Source: an uncultured Clostridia bacterium
GTDB lineage: Bacteria > Bacillota > Clostridia > Christensenellales > Pumilibacteraceae
Length of the DNA: 64,000 nucleotides
NCBI GenBank assembly: GCA_944362615.1
Contig: CALVTM010000003.1
Span: 1-64,000, forward strand
Reading direction: 5' to 3'
Part shown: positions 8,158 to 15,475 of the stretch, in pieces
Layout of the letters: each line of letters opens with the position of its first letter
How positions within the stretch are numbered: position 1 is the first letter of the stretch
Notes under the pieces: model-generated
What the model saw: only the letters and a program-made list of their open reading frames with translations
Databases searched by the model: none
What the model was told of the DNA's origin: nothing
Translations under genes and position numbers: made by a program

Positions 8158-9099
8158 TCAATTGCCACGCTGACGTATACTTTCGTCGTAAAGAACTGTT
8201 CTTGAAACGATCTCGTAACCTGCCGTCTTTTCCGCCGTTTCTCCGCATACAATTACTGGCGGCTCGCCCCGCCCGGTTTCAAGAGCGGTATATCCGTTGC
8301 CCGAGCTTACGACGGCGTAATTTCCGGACGTCAGAGTCATCTGATCTGCCCTTACCGCGTATGTGTTTTCGCCTTCCGATATTATATTGACGGGAACAGG
8401 CGACGTAAACTCCGCGACGTATGCCGTGCGCGGATCATCAAGTATATCCGCTACCCGCCCGCTGCGGAGCACTCTGCCGTTACGGATCACGGCTCCGTAT
8501 GTCCCGGTCAGCGCAAGATCCCTACCGTCGGGAACGGTCATTACGGCGGCGCACCCCAGCTCGCCGACTACGCGCGTCAGCGCATCGTGGGCGGCAAGCT
8601 TCTGTTCATACGTCAGCCCTTTGTACGGATCGTAAAACAACGCGACTGCCGCGCCGCGCGCCGCAAGCCGCGCTATGTTCGCCTTTATCGCTTCGAACGG
8701 CGTCAACGTTCTTGCACCTTTTCGCAGAAGACTTTTTATCCCGAGCTTCTCCGCTGCAAGAACGGCGCGCTCCGATGCTTCTTTCCCGGATATGCCGCGT
8801 TTTTTCAGACCGTATGTCAGATTGCGTTCCACGCTTCCCCAAAGCGGCATCTTACCTCCGCATATAAGCAGGCAGTTGCGCTGCCTCGGCTCTACATCAT
8901 TCATTACTTTGCCGTCGAAAATTATTTCGCCCGCGTCCGCGTCCAGCCACCCGCCCGTAACTCCGAGGATCGTCATCATGCCCGACCCCGCTTCTCCGGC
9001 AATGCCGAAAATACCGTCCTGAACGGAAAACGTTATGTCTTCTACGCCGAGCGTGTCGAGATCGTACTTCTTTGTCACGTTTTTAAGTTCGAGTTTCAT
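8158..9099 (-). CDS. Degenerate ABC ATPase of the MalK/MsmX type (probable pseudo-ATPase)
   Basis: A 313-residue protein with ABC-ATPase architecture: nucleotide-binding domain (about 1-230), then a C-terminal segment resembling the TOBE/regulatory region of sugar-importer ATPases (VAEFTSPVPVN, YAVRADQM). Every catalytic motif is altered. Walker A reads GEAGSGMMT (M41-M42 replace Lys-Ser), the LSGGQ signature reads LTPFEAIKANIARL, and Walker B with its catalytic Glu reads ALFYDPYKGL. The frame is intact over the whole length, which argues against simple decay. No permease is adjacent; it sits upstream of the glycogen genes on the same strand. It may be a regulatory or structural relative. No specific function can be assigned. 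Confidence 0.7.
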   Translation of the reverse strand: MKLELKNVTKKYDLDTLGVEDITFSVQDGIFGIAGEAGSGMMTILGVTGGWLDADAGEIIFDGKVMNDVEPRQRNCLLICGGKMPLWGSVERNLTYGLKKRGISGKEASERAVLAAEKLGIKSLLRKGARTLTPFEAIKANIARLAARGAAVALFYDPYKGLTYEQKLAAHDALTRVVGELGCAAVMTVPDGRDLALTGTYGAVIRNGRVLRSGRVADILDDPRTAYVAEFTSPVPVNIISEGENTYAVRADQMTLTSGNYAVVSSGNGYTALETGRGEPPVIVCGETAEKTAGYEIVSRTVLYDESIRQRGN

Positions 9100-9193
9100 T
9101 GTTACTCCCGCTTAAGTATACAGCTTTTAAGCTTTACGCCGCAAGCGTTTTTGCGCCGCCGGCAGGAATATTTTTTTATTGCCGCAAAATGCT

Positions 9194-9290
9194 TGCATAA
9201 ATATTCCGTAAAGTATATTATAATCTTATTCGGGTTATATACCCTGAAATCGCTTGCATAATTATACGCAACGATGTATAATATTCAATA
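9194..9290 (+). promoter_or_regulatory. Candidate arginine operator region and argC promoter
   Basis: Three matches to the ArgR/AhrC box pattern (TGnATAAWWATnC) start at 9195, 9255 and 9275. The last two are about 20 bases apart, close to the usual tandem spacing. TATAAT (9219-9224) is a likely -10 element; a clear -35 is lacking and would overlap the first box. Inferred from sequence and from the arg genes downstream. Confidence 0.4.
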
Positions 9291-9316
9291 TCGACGTATT
9301 TACGAGGTATTTTGTA

Positions 9317-10330
9317 ATGATCAGTGCAGCAATCATAGGCGCCAACGGTTATACCGGCTTTGAGCTGATGAGACTTCTCGCGGCTCATCCCGGCGCGGAA
9401 GTCAGAATGGCGGCGTCCCGCTCGCTTGCGGGAACACGCGTTGCCGATACTTACCCTACTCTGTACGGGGCTTACGGGGATATGACTTACTCTGAAGTCG
9501 ACCTGGAAAGTGCCGCCGCGTGCGACATTGTATTCGCATGTCTGCCGCACGGCGAAAGTGCGGAGATCTGCGGCAGGCTGATCGACATGGGCGCCAAAGT
9601 CATAGACCTTTCCGCGGACTATCGCTATGACGATATTTCGCTTTATGAAACCACGTATAAAAAGACGCATCCGCGGAAGGATCTTGCCGCCGAAGCGGTA
9701 TACGGTATGCCGGAGCATTACCGCAGGGAAATTGCCGGAGCACGGCTGATAGGCAATCCCGGATGCTATGTCACGGCAAGCGTGCTTGCGCTCAGACCGC
9801 TTACCGCCGCCGGCGTTATTGCCGGTCCGGTCATCGTTGACGCAAAGAGCGGAGTCAGCGGCGCCGGACGCAAAGCGGATATAGCCTACAATGCAAACGA
9901 ACTGCTCGGCAGCTTCAAGGCGTATTCGGTAAGCACGCACAGGCATACAACGGAAATAGAGGAAAAGACAGGTGCGGTCGTGACGTTCGCTCCCCACCTC
10001 CTCCCGATAAAACGCGGCATTCTCGCCACGATATACTGCACTCTCGCTCCGGGCAAGACGGAAGCGGACGCAGTTGCCGCTTACGGTATTTATAATAACG
10101 AACCGTTTGTACACTTCACCGGTAACGCTCTGCCCGAGATAAAATGGGCTGCCGGCAGCAACTGCTGTTATATCGGCGAAAAGTTTGAGGAAAAGACCAA
10201 CCGGCTTATAATTGTAAGCTGTATAGACAATCTTATCAAGGGAGCAAGCGGACAGGCGGTGCAGAATATGAACGTGATGTTCGGTCTGCCGGAAACAGAA
10301 GGGCTTCCTCTCGTCGGTTTCCACTTATAA
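9317..10330 (+). CDS. argC: N-acetyl-gamma-glutamyl-phosphate reductase
   Basis: Catalyses the NADPH-dependent third step of arginine (ornithine) synthesis. The N-terminal IIGANGYTGFELMRLL is the nucleotide-binding loop, and the catalytic Cys lies in GNPGCYVTA. The frame is open upstream to 9254, but the ATG at 9317 has GAGG 9 bases before it and begins right at the conserved strand; this gives 337 residues, normal for the family. First gene of argC-argB-argD-argF. No argJ or classical argA is in the cluster, so the acetyl source must come from elsewhere or from the GNAT gene at 13499. Confidence 0.95.
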   Translation: MISAAIIGANGYTGFELMRLLAAHPGAEVRMAASRSLAGTRVADTYPTLYGAYGDMTYSEVDLESAAACDIVFACLPHGESAEICGRLIDMGAKVIDLSADYRYDDISLYETTYKKTHPRKDLAAEAVYGMPEHYRREIAGARLIGNPGCYVTASVLALRPLTAAGVIAGPVIVDAKSGVSGAGRKADIAYNANELLGSFKAYSVSTHRHTTEIEEKTGAVVTFAPHLLPIKRGILATIYCTLAPGKTEADAVAAYGIYNNEPFVHFTGNALPEIKWAAGSNCCYIGEKFEEKTNRLIIVSCIDNLIKGASGQAVQNMNVMFGLPETEGLPLVGFHL

Positions 10331-10345
10331 TACAAGGAGATCAGA

Positions 10346-11221
10346 ATGAACGACAGTTATGAGAAGATCATAGAGAAGGCTCAGACGCTCGTGGAAGCTT
10401 TGCCGTATATCCGCGCATATACCAACAAGTATGTAGTGATAAAGTACGGCGGTAATGCCATGAACAGTCCGGAGATTATTAAGACAATCCTGCAGGACGT
10501 CGCCGCGCTTAAGGCAGTCGGTGTCTATCCGATCGTCGTACACGGCGGAGGTCCGGAGATCAACGCCATGCTGGCGCGCGTCGGCAAAAAAAGTGAGTTC
10601 ATCAACGGATTGCGTGTCACTGACGCGGAGACTATGGATATAGTACAGATGGTGCTCTGCGGCAAGGTGAATAAGAATATCTGTTCCCTGCTCGGCTCCA
10701 TGGGAGTCAGAGCCGTCGGGCTCAGCGGCAAGGACGGCGGACTTATCAAGGTGCGTAAAAAGCCTCCCGTCGGCGGCGTGGATTACGGCTTTGTCGGGGA
10801 AATAACCTCAGTGGATGCGGACATGATCGAAGATCTCTGTCTGGAAGATTATGTGCCCGTTATCGCTTCGATAGGTACGGATATGAGCGGCAACAGTTAT
10901 AACATAAACGCGGATACCGCCGCAGGCGAAGTAGGAGCCGCGATAGGTGCTCATAAACTGATATACCTTACCGATATAGACGGCATACGCAGTGACCCTT
11001 CCGATCCGTCCACCCTGCTCCCTGAAGTGCGCGTTGCAGACGTCGAACGCATGATTGAGAACGGTACCATCTCCGGCGGCATGATTCCCAAGGTTCGCGG
11101 CTGTGTGACCGCCGTCAGAAAGGGTATCAAACACGTCAATATAGTTTGCGGCACCATTCCCCACTCCATTCTCGTGGAGCTGTTCACCGACAGGGGTATC
11201 GGTACGCTGATCAAAGAATAA
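10346..11221 (+). CDS. argB: Acetylglutamate kinase
   Basis: Phosphorylates N-acetylglutamate. The 291 residues belong to the amino acid kinase family: VIKYGGNAM (catalytic Lys) and VVHGGGPEINAML near the N-terminus, and YLTDIDGIRSD and GGMIPKVRGC later. It follows argC by 15 bases with an AAGGAG ribosome site, so it is in the same operon. The N-terminal helix (about residues 5-20) is of the kind that mediates hexamers in arginine-inhibited enzymes, suggesting feedback control, but this is only inference. Confidence 0.95.
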   Translation: MNDSYEKIIEKAQTLVEALPYIRAYTNKYVVIKYGGNAMNSPEIIKTILQDVAALKAVGVYPIVVHGGGPEINAMLARVGKKSEFINGLRVTDAETMDIVQMVLCGKVNKNICSLLGSMGVRAVGLSGKDGGLIKVRKKPPVGGVDYGFVGEITSVDADMIEDLCLEDYVPVIASIGTDMSGNSYNINADTAAGEVGAAIGAHKLIYLTDIDGIRSDPSDPSTLLPEVRVADVERMIENGTISGGMIPKVRGCVTAVRKGIKHVNIVCGTIPHSILVELFTDRGIGTLIKE

Positions 11222-11306
11222 CTGCTCATTTTTCCCGCCCCCTGTTACCCGTTGCCGGATGACGCCGGGATGCTCAGCGCGCTTACAATGCGCCAAAGGA
11301 ATTATC

Positions 11307-12506
11307 ATGGATTTCGAAAAGATAAAGGAAATTGAAAAAGATCACTGCATGAAAGTGTTCAAACGCAACAATATCTGCTTTGAACGCGGCGAAGGGTGCA
11401 CGCTCTACGATACAGCCGGTCATGCCTATACCGACTTTTTCAGCGGGATCGCCGTCAACTGTCTCGGCTATAACAACCCCGATCTGGTCAAAGCCATATG
11501 CGACCAGGCGGCTAAAATTACTCATACATCCAATCTGTTCTACAATATACCACAGGCGGAGCTGCTTGAAAAGCTCACTAAAGACGGTATGTTTTCACGC
11601 GCTTTTCTGTGCAACAGCGGCGCGGAAGCCAATGAATGCGCAATCAAGATTGTGCGCAAACTCGCAAACGAATCGGGAAGCGGAAAGACCACTATCCTTA
11701 CGGCGAAAGAATCGTTCCACGGCAGAACGCTTGCGACGGTTACGGCTACGGGACAGGAAAAATACTCCAAGCCGTTTGCTCCGCTGCCCGACGGATTCAA
11801 GTATGTTCCGTTCAACGATCTCGACGCGCTCCGTGAAGCCACTACTCCGGACGTCGGCGCTATTATGCTCGAGTGCATACAGGGCGAAAGCGGCGTGCGC
11901 CCCGCCACATATGATTATCTCGTGGGCGCGTATGCGTTCGCAAAACAGAAAGGCATACTGCTCATACTGGACGAAGTACAGACGGGCGTCGGACGTACGG
12001 GTAAGTTCTATTGCTTCGAACATTACGGCATCCAGCCCGATATAGTGACTCTCGCCAAGGGCCTGGGCGGCGGAGTGCCTATCGCCTGCTGCCTTGCTCG
12101 CGGTGATGCGGCAGAGGCGTTCACTGCGGGTGATCACGGCACTACGTTCGGCGGCGGTCCCCTCGCATGCGCTGCGGCTAACGTCGTCGTCTCCAAGCTT
12201 CAGGATACCGACCTGCTTGACAGGGTGACCGCTATGGGAGATTATCTCTCGGATTCCCTGTCCAGAAAACTCGCGCGCCATAAGTTCGTGATCGATATAC
12301 GCGGCAAAGGACTGCTGCGCGGCGTTCAGCTGGATGAAAAAGTAAACGCGGCAAGTATAGCGGGCAAAATGCTCAGTCTCGGAGTTGTTATCGGCACCTG
12401 CGGTCACAATACACTCCGCATCGCGCCGCCGTATATCATCACTAAAGAAGAAATAGACGATATGACGGATAAACTGGAGATCATTTTCTCCAACACCAAT
12501 ATTTGA
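11307..12506 (+). CDS. argD: Acetylornithine aminotransferase
   Basis: PLP enzyme converting N-acetylglutamate semialdehyde to N-acetylornithine. Class III signature LILDEVQTGVGRTGKF, and the Schiff-base Lys in TLAKGLGGGVPIA. The frame is open from 11259, but the conserved start is the ATG at 11307, preceded by AAAGGA (11295-11300), giving 399 residues, typical for ArgD. An 85-base gap separates it from argB and holds a small GC-rich inverted repeat. It ends 20 bases before argF. Confidence 0.94.
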   Translation: MDFEKIKEIEKDHCMKVFKRNNICFERGEGCTLYDTAGHAYTDFFSGIAVNCLGYNNPDLVKAICDQAAKITHTSNLFYNIPQAELLEKLTKDGMFSRAFLCNSGAEANECAIKIVRKLANESGSGKTTILTAKESFHGRTLATVTATGQEKYSKPFAPLPDGFKYVPFNDLDALREATTPDVGAIMLECIQGESGVRPATYDYLVGAYAFAKQKGILLILDEVQTGVGRTGKFYCFEHYGIQPDIVTLAKGLGGGVPIACCLARGDAAEAFTAGDHGTTFGGGPLACAAANVVVSKLQDTDLLDRVTAMGDYLSDSLSRKLARHKFVIDIRGKGLLRGVQLDEKVNAASIAGKMLSLGVVIGTCGHNTLRIAPPYIITKEEIDDMTDKLEIIFSNTNI

Positions 12507-12526
12507 TCAGGGATCGAGGAGGTATC

Positions 12527-13483
12527 ATGGATCTCGCATCGTACAAGCCTACCGGTAAACTTAAAAACAAGCATATGCTCACTCTGATGGATTATTCCAC
12601 AGAGGAAATATTTGAGCTGCTCAGCTGCGCTATCGAACTTAAGCGCAAGCAGTATGCTCACGAAAAACATGAATATCTCGCGGGTAAGACGCTTGCCATG
12701 ATATTCGAAAAGTCGTCCACCCGCACGCGCTTATCGTTTGAACAGGGCATCAAACAGCTCGGCGGCTCCCCTATCTTCCTTTCATCAAGGGATATACAGC
12801 TCGGACGCGGCGAACCTATCCGCGACACCGTGCGCGTTATGGAGCGCATGAATATTGACGGCATCATGATCCGCACTTTCAAACAATCCGATCTTGACGA
12901 ACTTGCAAAGTACGGACACATACCTGTCATTAACGGTCTCACTGACGATTTCCACCCCTGTCAGGTGCTTGCCGATCTGCTCACGGTTTATGAGGAATTC
13001 GGCACGTTCAAGGGAAAGAAACTCGTGTTCTTCGGTGAAGGCTTCAATATGGCGAACTCGCTTATGCTCGGTTGCGCAAAAGTCGGAATGGACGTCACGA
13101 TATGCTCGCCCGAAGGTCTCGGACCTCGTCCGGAGATAATCAGGGCGGCTCAGGACGCCGCTTTTGACGGCGCAAAGGTAGTCGTCACCGACAATATCGG
13201 AGAAGCTGTCTCCGGAGCGGATGCGGTCTATACGGACGTGTTCTTCTCAATGGGTCAGACAAAGGATCCCGTCAAGGAAGCCGCGCTCATGCCTATGCAG
13301 GTCAATGCGGCTATGATGGCGAAAGCCAATCCCGGCGCTATATTCCTGCATTGCCTCCCCGCTCACCGCGGTGAGGAGGTTACGGATGAGGTGCTCGAAG
13401 GTGCTTATTCCCGCATTTTCCCGGAAGCCGAAAACAGACTGCACGCGCAGAAAGCAGTTATGTACCTTTTGATGAAAGACTGA
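12527..13483 (+). CDS. argF: Ornithine carbamoyltransferase
   Basis: Forms citrulline from ornithine and carbamoyl phosphate. The carbamoyl-phosphate motif SSTRTR and the ornithine-loop motif HCLPAHRGEEV are intact. The ATG at 12527 has a strong GAGGAGGT (12516-12523) site and gives 318 residues, the normal size; an upstream in-frame ATG at 12503 lies inside argD and lacks a ribosome site. Last classical arg gene here; argG and argH are not in the window. Confidence 0.95.
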   Translation: MDLASYKPTGKLKNKHMLTLMDYSTEEIFELLSCAIELKRKQYAHEKHEYLAGKTLAMIFEKSSTRTRLSFEQGIKQLGGSPIFLSSRDIQLGRGEPIRDTVRVMERMNIDGIMIRTFKQSDLDELAKYGHIPVINGLTDDFHPCQVLADLLTVYEEFGTFKGKKLVFFGEGFNMANSLMLGCAKVGMDVTICSPEGLGPRPEIIRAAQDAAFDGAKVVVTDNIGEAVSGADAVYTDVFFSMGQTKDPVKEAALMPMQVNAAMMAKANPGAIFLHCLPAHRGEEVTDEVLEGAYSRIFPEAENRLHAQKAVMYLLMKD

Positions 13484-13498
13484 TTATCGAGGTGGATA

Positions 13499-14023
13499 AT
13501 GGACAGAACTGCGGAATTTTATATACGTCGCGCCACTGAAAAGGACACTCCCGAAATACAGATCATCATGCACGCGGCATTTTCAGGCTATCTCGAAGAT
13601 ATCGGAAATACATATAAACTGCATGCGCTTACCGAAAATCTGGACGATATAACCACTGATATCCGCAACAACGCCGTGTTTGTAGCGGTAACTCCCGACG
13701 GCAGTACGATAGGCTCCATCCGTGTGAAAAAACTTACAGACGACCTCGCGTACATCTACCGTTTCGGCGTTCACCCGTCCATGAAAAACGCGGGCGTAGG
13801 CAGCCGTCTGCTTGCCGCGGCGATAGACTACTGCGTAGGCTGCGGATTCAAAGCCGTCGCGCTCCACACCAACACCAAATTTTTCACGCTCGTGCGCTAT
13901 TATTACGGCAAGCGGTTTTTCGTGCATTCGACAACCACAGACAAAGGTTATATCCGCGCATTGTTTGTCAAAGAACTGTCTAACGACAGGTCTTACGATA
14001 TATCCCCCGCGTTTAACGAATAA
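13499..14023 (+). CDS. GNAT-family N-acetyltransferase (possible short N-acetylglutamate synthase)
   Basis: A 174-residue single-domain GNAT. Motif A, RFGVHPSMKNAGVGSRLL (about 89-106), supplies the acetyl-CoA pyrophosphate loop. It starts 16 bases after argF with a GAGGTGG ribosome site and is followed by a terminator, so it closes the arg operon. Because argJ and argA are absent from this cluster, a role as a short N-acetylglutamate synthase is attractive, but GNAT proteins are too diverse to tell from sequence; it could equally acetylate a protein, peptide or antibiotic. Confidence 0.7.
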   Translation: MDRTAEFYIRRATEKDTPEIQIIMHAAFSGYLEDIGNTYKLHALTENLDDITTDIRNNAVFVAVTPDGSTIGSIRVKKLTDDLAYIYRFGVHPSMKNAGVGSRLLAAAIDYCVGCGFKAVALHTNTKFFTLVRYYYGKRFFVHSTTTDKGYIRALFVKELSNDRSYDISPAFNE

Positions 14024-14056
14024 TCGAATAAGCCGCCGGATAAAATGAAAAATTTT

Positions 14057-14097
14057 AAGAAGTGAAATTCGCTTGGGATATTCACTTCTTTTAATTT
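14057..14097 (+). terminator. Terminator of the arg operon
   Basis: A 10-bp stem (14057-14066 with 14081-14090) followed by a T-rich tail, 34 bases after the GNAT stop. Confidence 0.8.
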
Positions 14098-14259
14098 TGA
14101 CATACTCTCTGCCCCGGTATTGTCTGCAATGACATTTTTCCGCTGATATAAATGCACGGGTCGCTTATCGTAATTACAGCGCCGTCCTGCCAATACCGTA
14201 ACGCATGCCGATACTGTCTTCCTGTATGAAGTCGATAAAAAATTTTTATATTTTTTTAT

Positions 14260-14283
14260 TTGTGGACAGACAGTTGTCCACAA
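14260..14283. promoter_or_regulatory. Perfect 9-bp inverted repeat with DnaA-box-like arms
   Basis: TTGTGGACA (14260-14268) and TGTCCACAA (14275-14283) are exact inverted repeats, 6 bases apart. Read outward the arms give TTGTCCACA (exact, plus strand) and an 8/9 match on the minus strand; this is the DnaA box form known from actinobacteria. A run of about 25 A/T bases lies just upstream and a TATAAT (14292-14297) just downstream. It may be an operator for the FtsK-like gene. Confidence 0.5.
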
Positions 14284-14323
14284 TACCGCGTTATAATTAA
14301 GAAAAACAACGGAGATGAATATC

Positions 14324-14665
14324 ATGATAGCACAGTACGGTATTGAAAACGTGACAAAAATGCTTGCTCCGGAAGAGCTTAAGCTCGTCGTTATATCCAG
14401 CGGCAAAGAGAAAAGCCGTTACCCCGAAGAGTACCTCTTGTACGGGGAGGAGATACGGAGATATTCGGTAGCCCTTACCGCGCTTCGTGATATATGCGAC
14501 GAAATAACGAGACGCGGACGCTCGGGTATCGTCATGCCGCGTATAATCGTCAGTATCGATGACCCGTATGCGCTTATCATGCGCTGCCGGGACGATGAAG
14601 TGCGGCGGCTCCTCCGCGTCATCTACGCCCGCGGGATAAATTGCGGCGTCGAGCTCTGCGCCTGA
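14324..14665 (+). CDS. Orphan FtsK/SpoIIIE-like domain fragment
   Basis: A 113-residue protein resembling the middle of the FtsK motor domain: the stretch APEELKLVVISSGK matches the strand after Walker A (PEELKLVLIDPK in FtsK), a helix follows with SVALTALRDICDEITRR, then PRIIVSIDDPYALIM matches the Walker B strand, and a helix like REVEELIRRLAQ. The Walker A loop, the rest of the motor and the DNA-recognition gamma domain are absent, and the Walker B acidic pair is altered. The ATG at 14324 has GGAG (14311-14314) 9 bases upstream; the ATG at 14315 is too close to it. It may be a remnant or a small FtsK-interacting factor. Confidence 0.5.
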   Translation: MIAQYGIENVTKMLAPEELKLVVISSGKEKSRYPEEYLLYGEEIRRYSVALTALRDICDEITRRGRSGIVMPRIIVSIDDPYALIMRCRDDEVRRLLRVIYARGINCGVELCA

Positions 14666-14772
14666 AACGCGATCAAGGAGCGCCGTGCATTCTCCTTGCG
14701 GCGCGGCGTCTTCCCTAAATCCAGTAAAATCGTATTCGTTTACGGCTTTTACTTTTATCATTATTCCTTTTC

Positions 14773-14814
14773 AAAAAAACAGGCCGCGGCAGTTATGCCG
14801 CGGTCTGTTTTTTT
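14773..14814. terminator. Bidirectional terminator
   Basis: A 15-bp stem with one mismatch (14777-14791 with 14796-14810) flanked by seven A on the left and seven T on the right. It serves the FtsK-like gene from the left and the long aro operon from the right. Confidence 0.85.
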
Positions 14815-14884
14815 ATTTGTACATAAAATCGTAACTCCTGACCGCGCCCGTCAATCGGGCATGGCGGCCGGATGAAAACTTCTG

Positions 14885-15475
14885 TCAGAGCCCTGCGCTC
14901 AGACTGTCCAGCGACATGCCGAACGGACGGACGAAGTGGCTGAGAAAGTATTCGACTTCGGGGCTGTTGTACGCGTGGAGCTTTACAAGCGTGGAGCGTT
15001 CGGCTTCCGCGAATTCGCTGTTTCCCTGCGACAGCTCTTCTACGCATTTGACATAAGCCGCAAGAGTATCCGCATACTTGACTATACGCCTCTCCTCCTC
15101 ACTGCCGCCGGAAACGAGTTCCGCGACCGGTTGCAGTTTATCCGGCAATGAATCGGTAAGCCGCTTTTCACTGCGTTTTTCTATCTCCTTATATGCGGAC
15201 GTTATATCATGGTTGAAATATTTGACGGGAGTCGGAAGATCGCCTGTAAGCACCTCTCCCGTTTCATGATAGAGCGCAAGCATGCCGACACGGTCGGCGT
15301 CCAGATTGCCGCCGTTGATGTTGCGGAGCAGAGCAAGCGCGTGCGCAAACATAGCTACAGTAGCACTGTGCTCAAGCACGTTTTCCGTTCGCGTGTTGCG
15401 CATCAGCGACCATCTGCCGATATACTTCATCCTCGACAAAAACGCATAGAATACGCTTTCCTTATCCTCTGTCAT
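14885..15475 (-). CDS. yfbR: YfbR-type 5'-deoxynucleotidase (HD domain with HE variant)
   Basis: A 196-residue HD-domain phosphohydrolase very similar along its length to Escherichia coli YfbR, which dephosphorylates deoxynucleoside monophosphates. Shared segments include RWSLMRNTRTENVLEHS and VLTGDLPTPVKYF. The metal-binding HD pair (YHDASE in YfbR) is YHETGE here (H70-E71), an Asp-to-Glu change at a metal ligand; the other His and Asp ligands (H36, and the Asp in KYADTLAAY) are present. It overlaps the tkt stop by 4 bases and is the last gene of the aro operon. The reason for linkage with aromatic synthesis is unclear. Confidence 0.88.
   Translation of the reverse strand: MTEDKESVFYAFLSRMKYIGRWSLMRNTRTENVLEHSATVAMFAHALALLRNINGGNLDADRVGMLALYHETGEVLTGDLPTPVKYFNHDITSAYKEIEKRSEKRLTDSLPDKLQPVAELVSGGSEEERRIVKYADTLAAYVKCVEELSQGNSEFAEAERSTLVKLHAYNSPEVEYFLSHFVRPFGMSLDSLSAGL

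Noticed and set aside
9218..10324. 368-residue minus-strand frame over argC
   Set aside because: Mirror frame of argC; cysteine- and histidine-rich nonsense typical of antisense translation.
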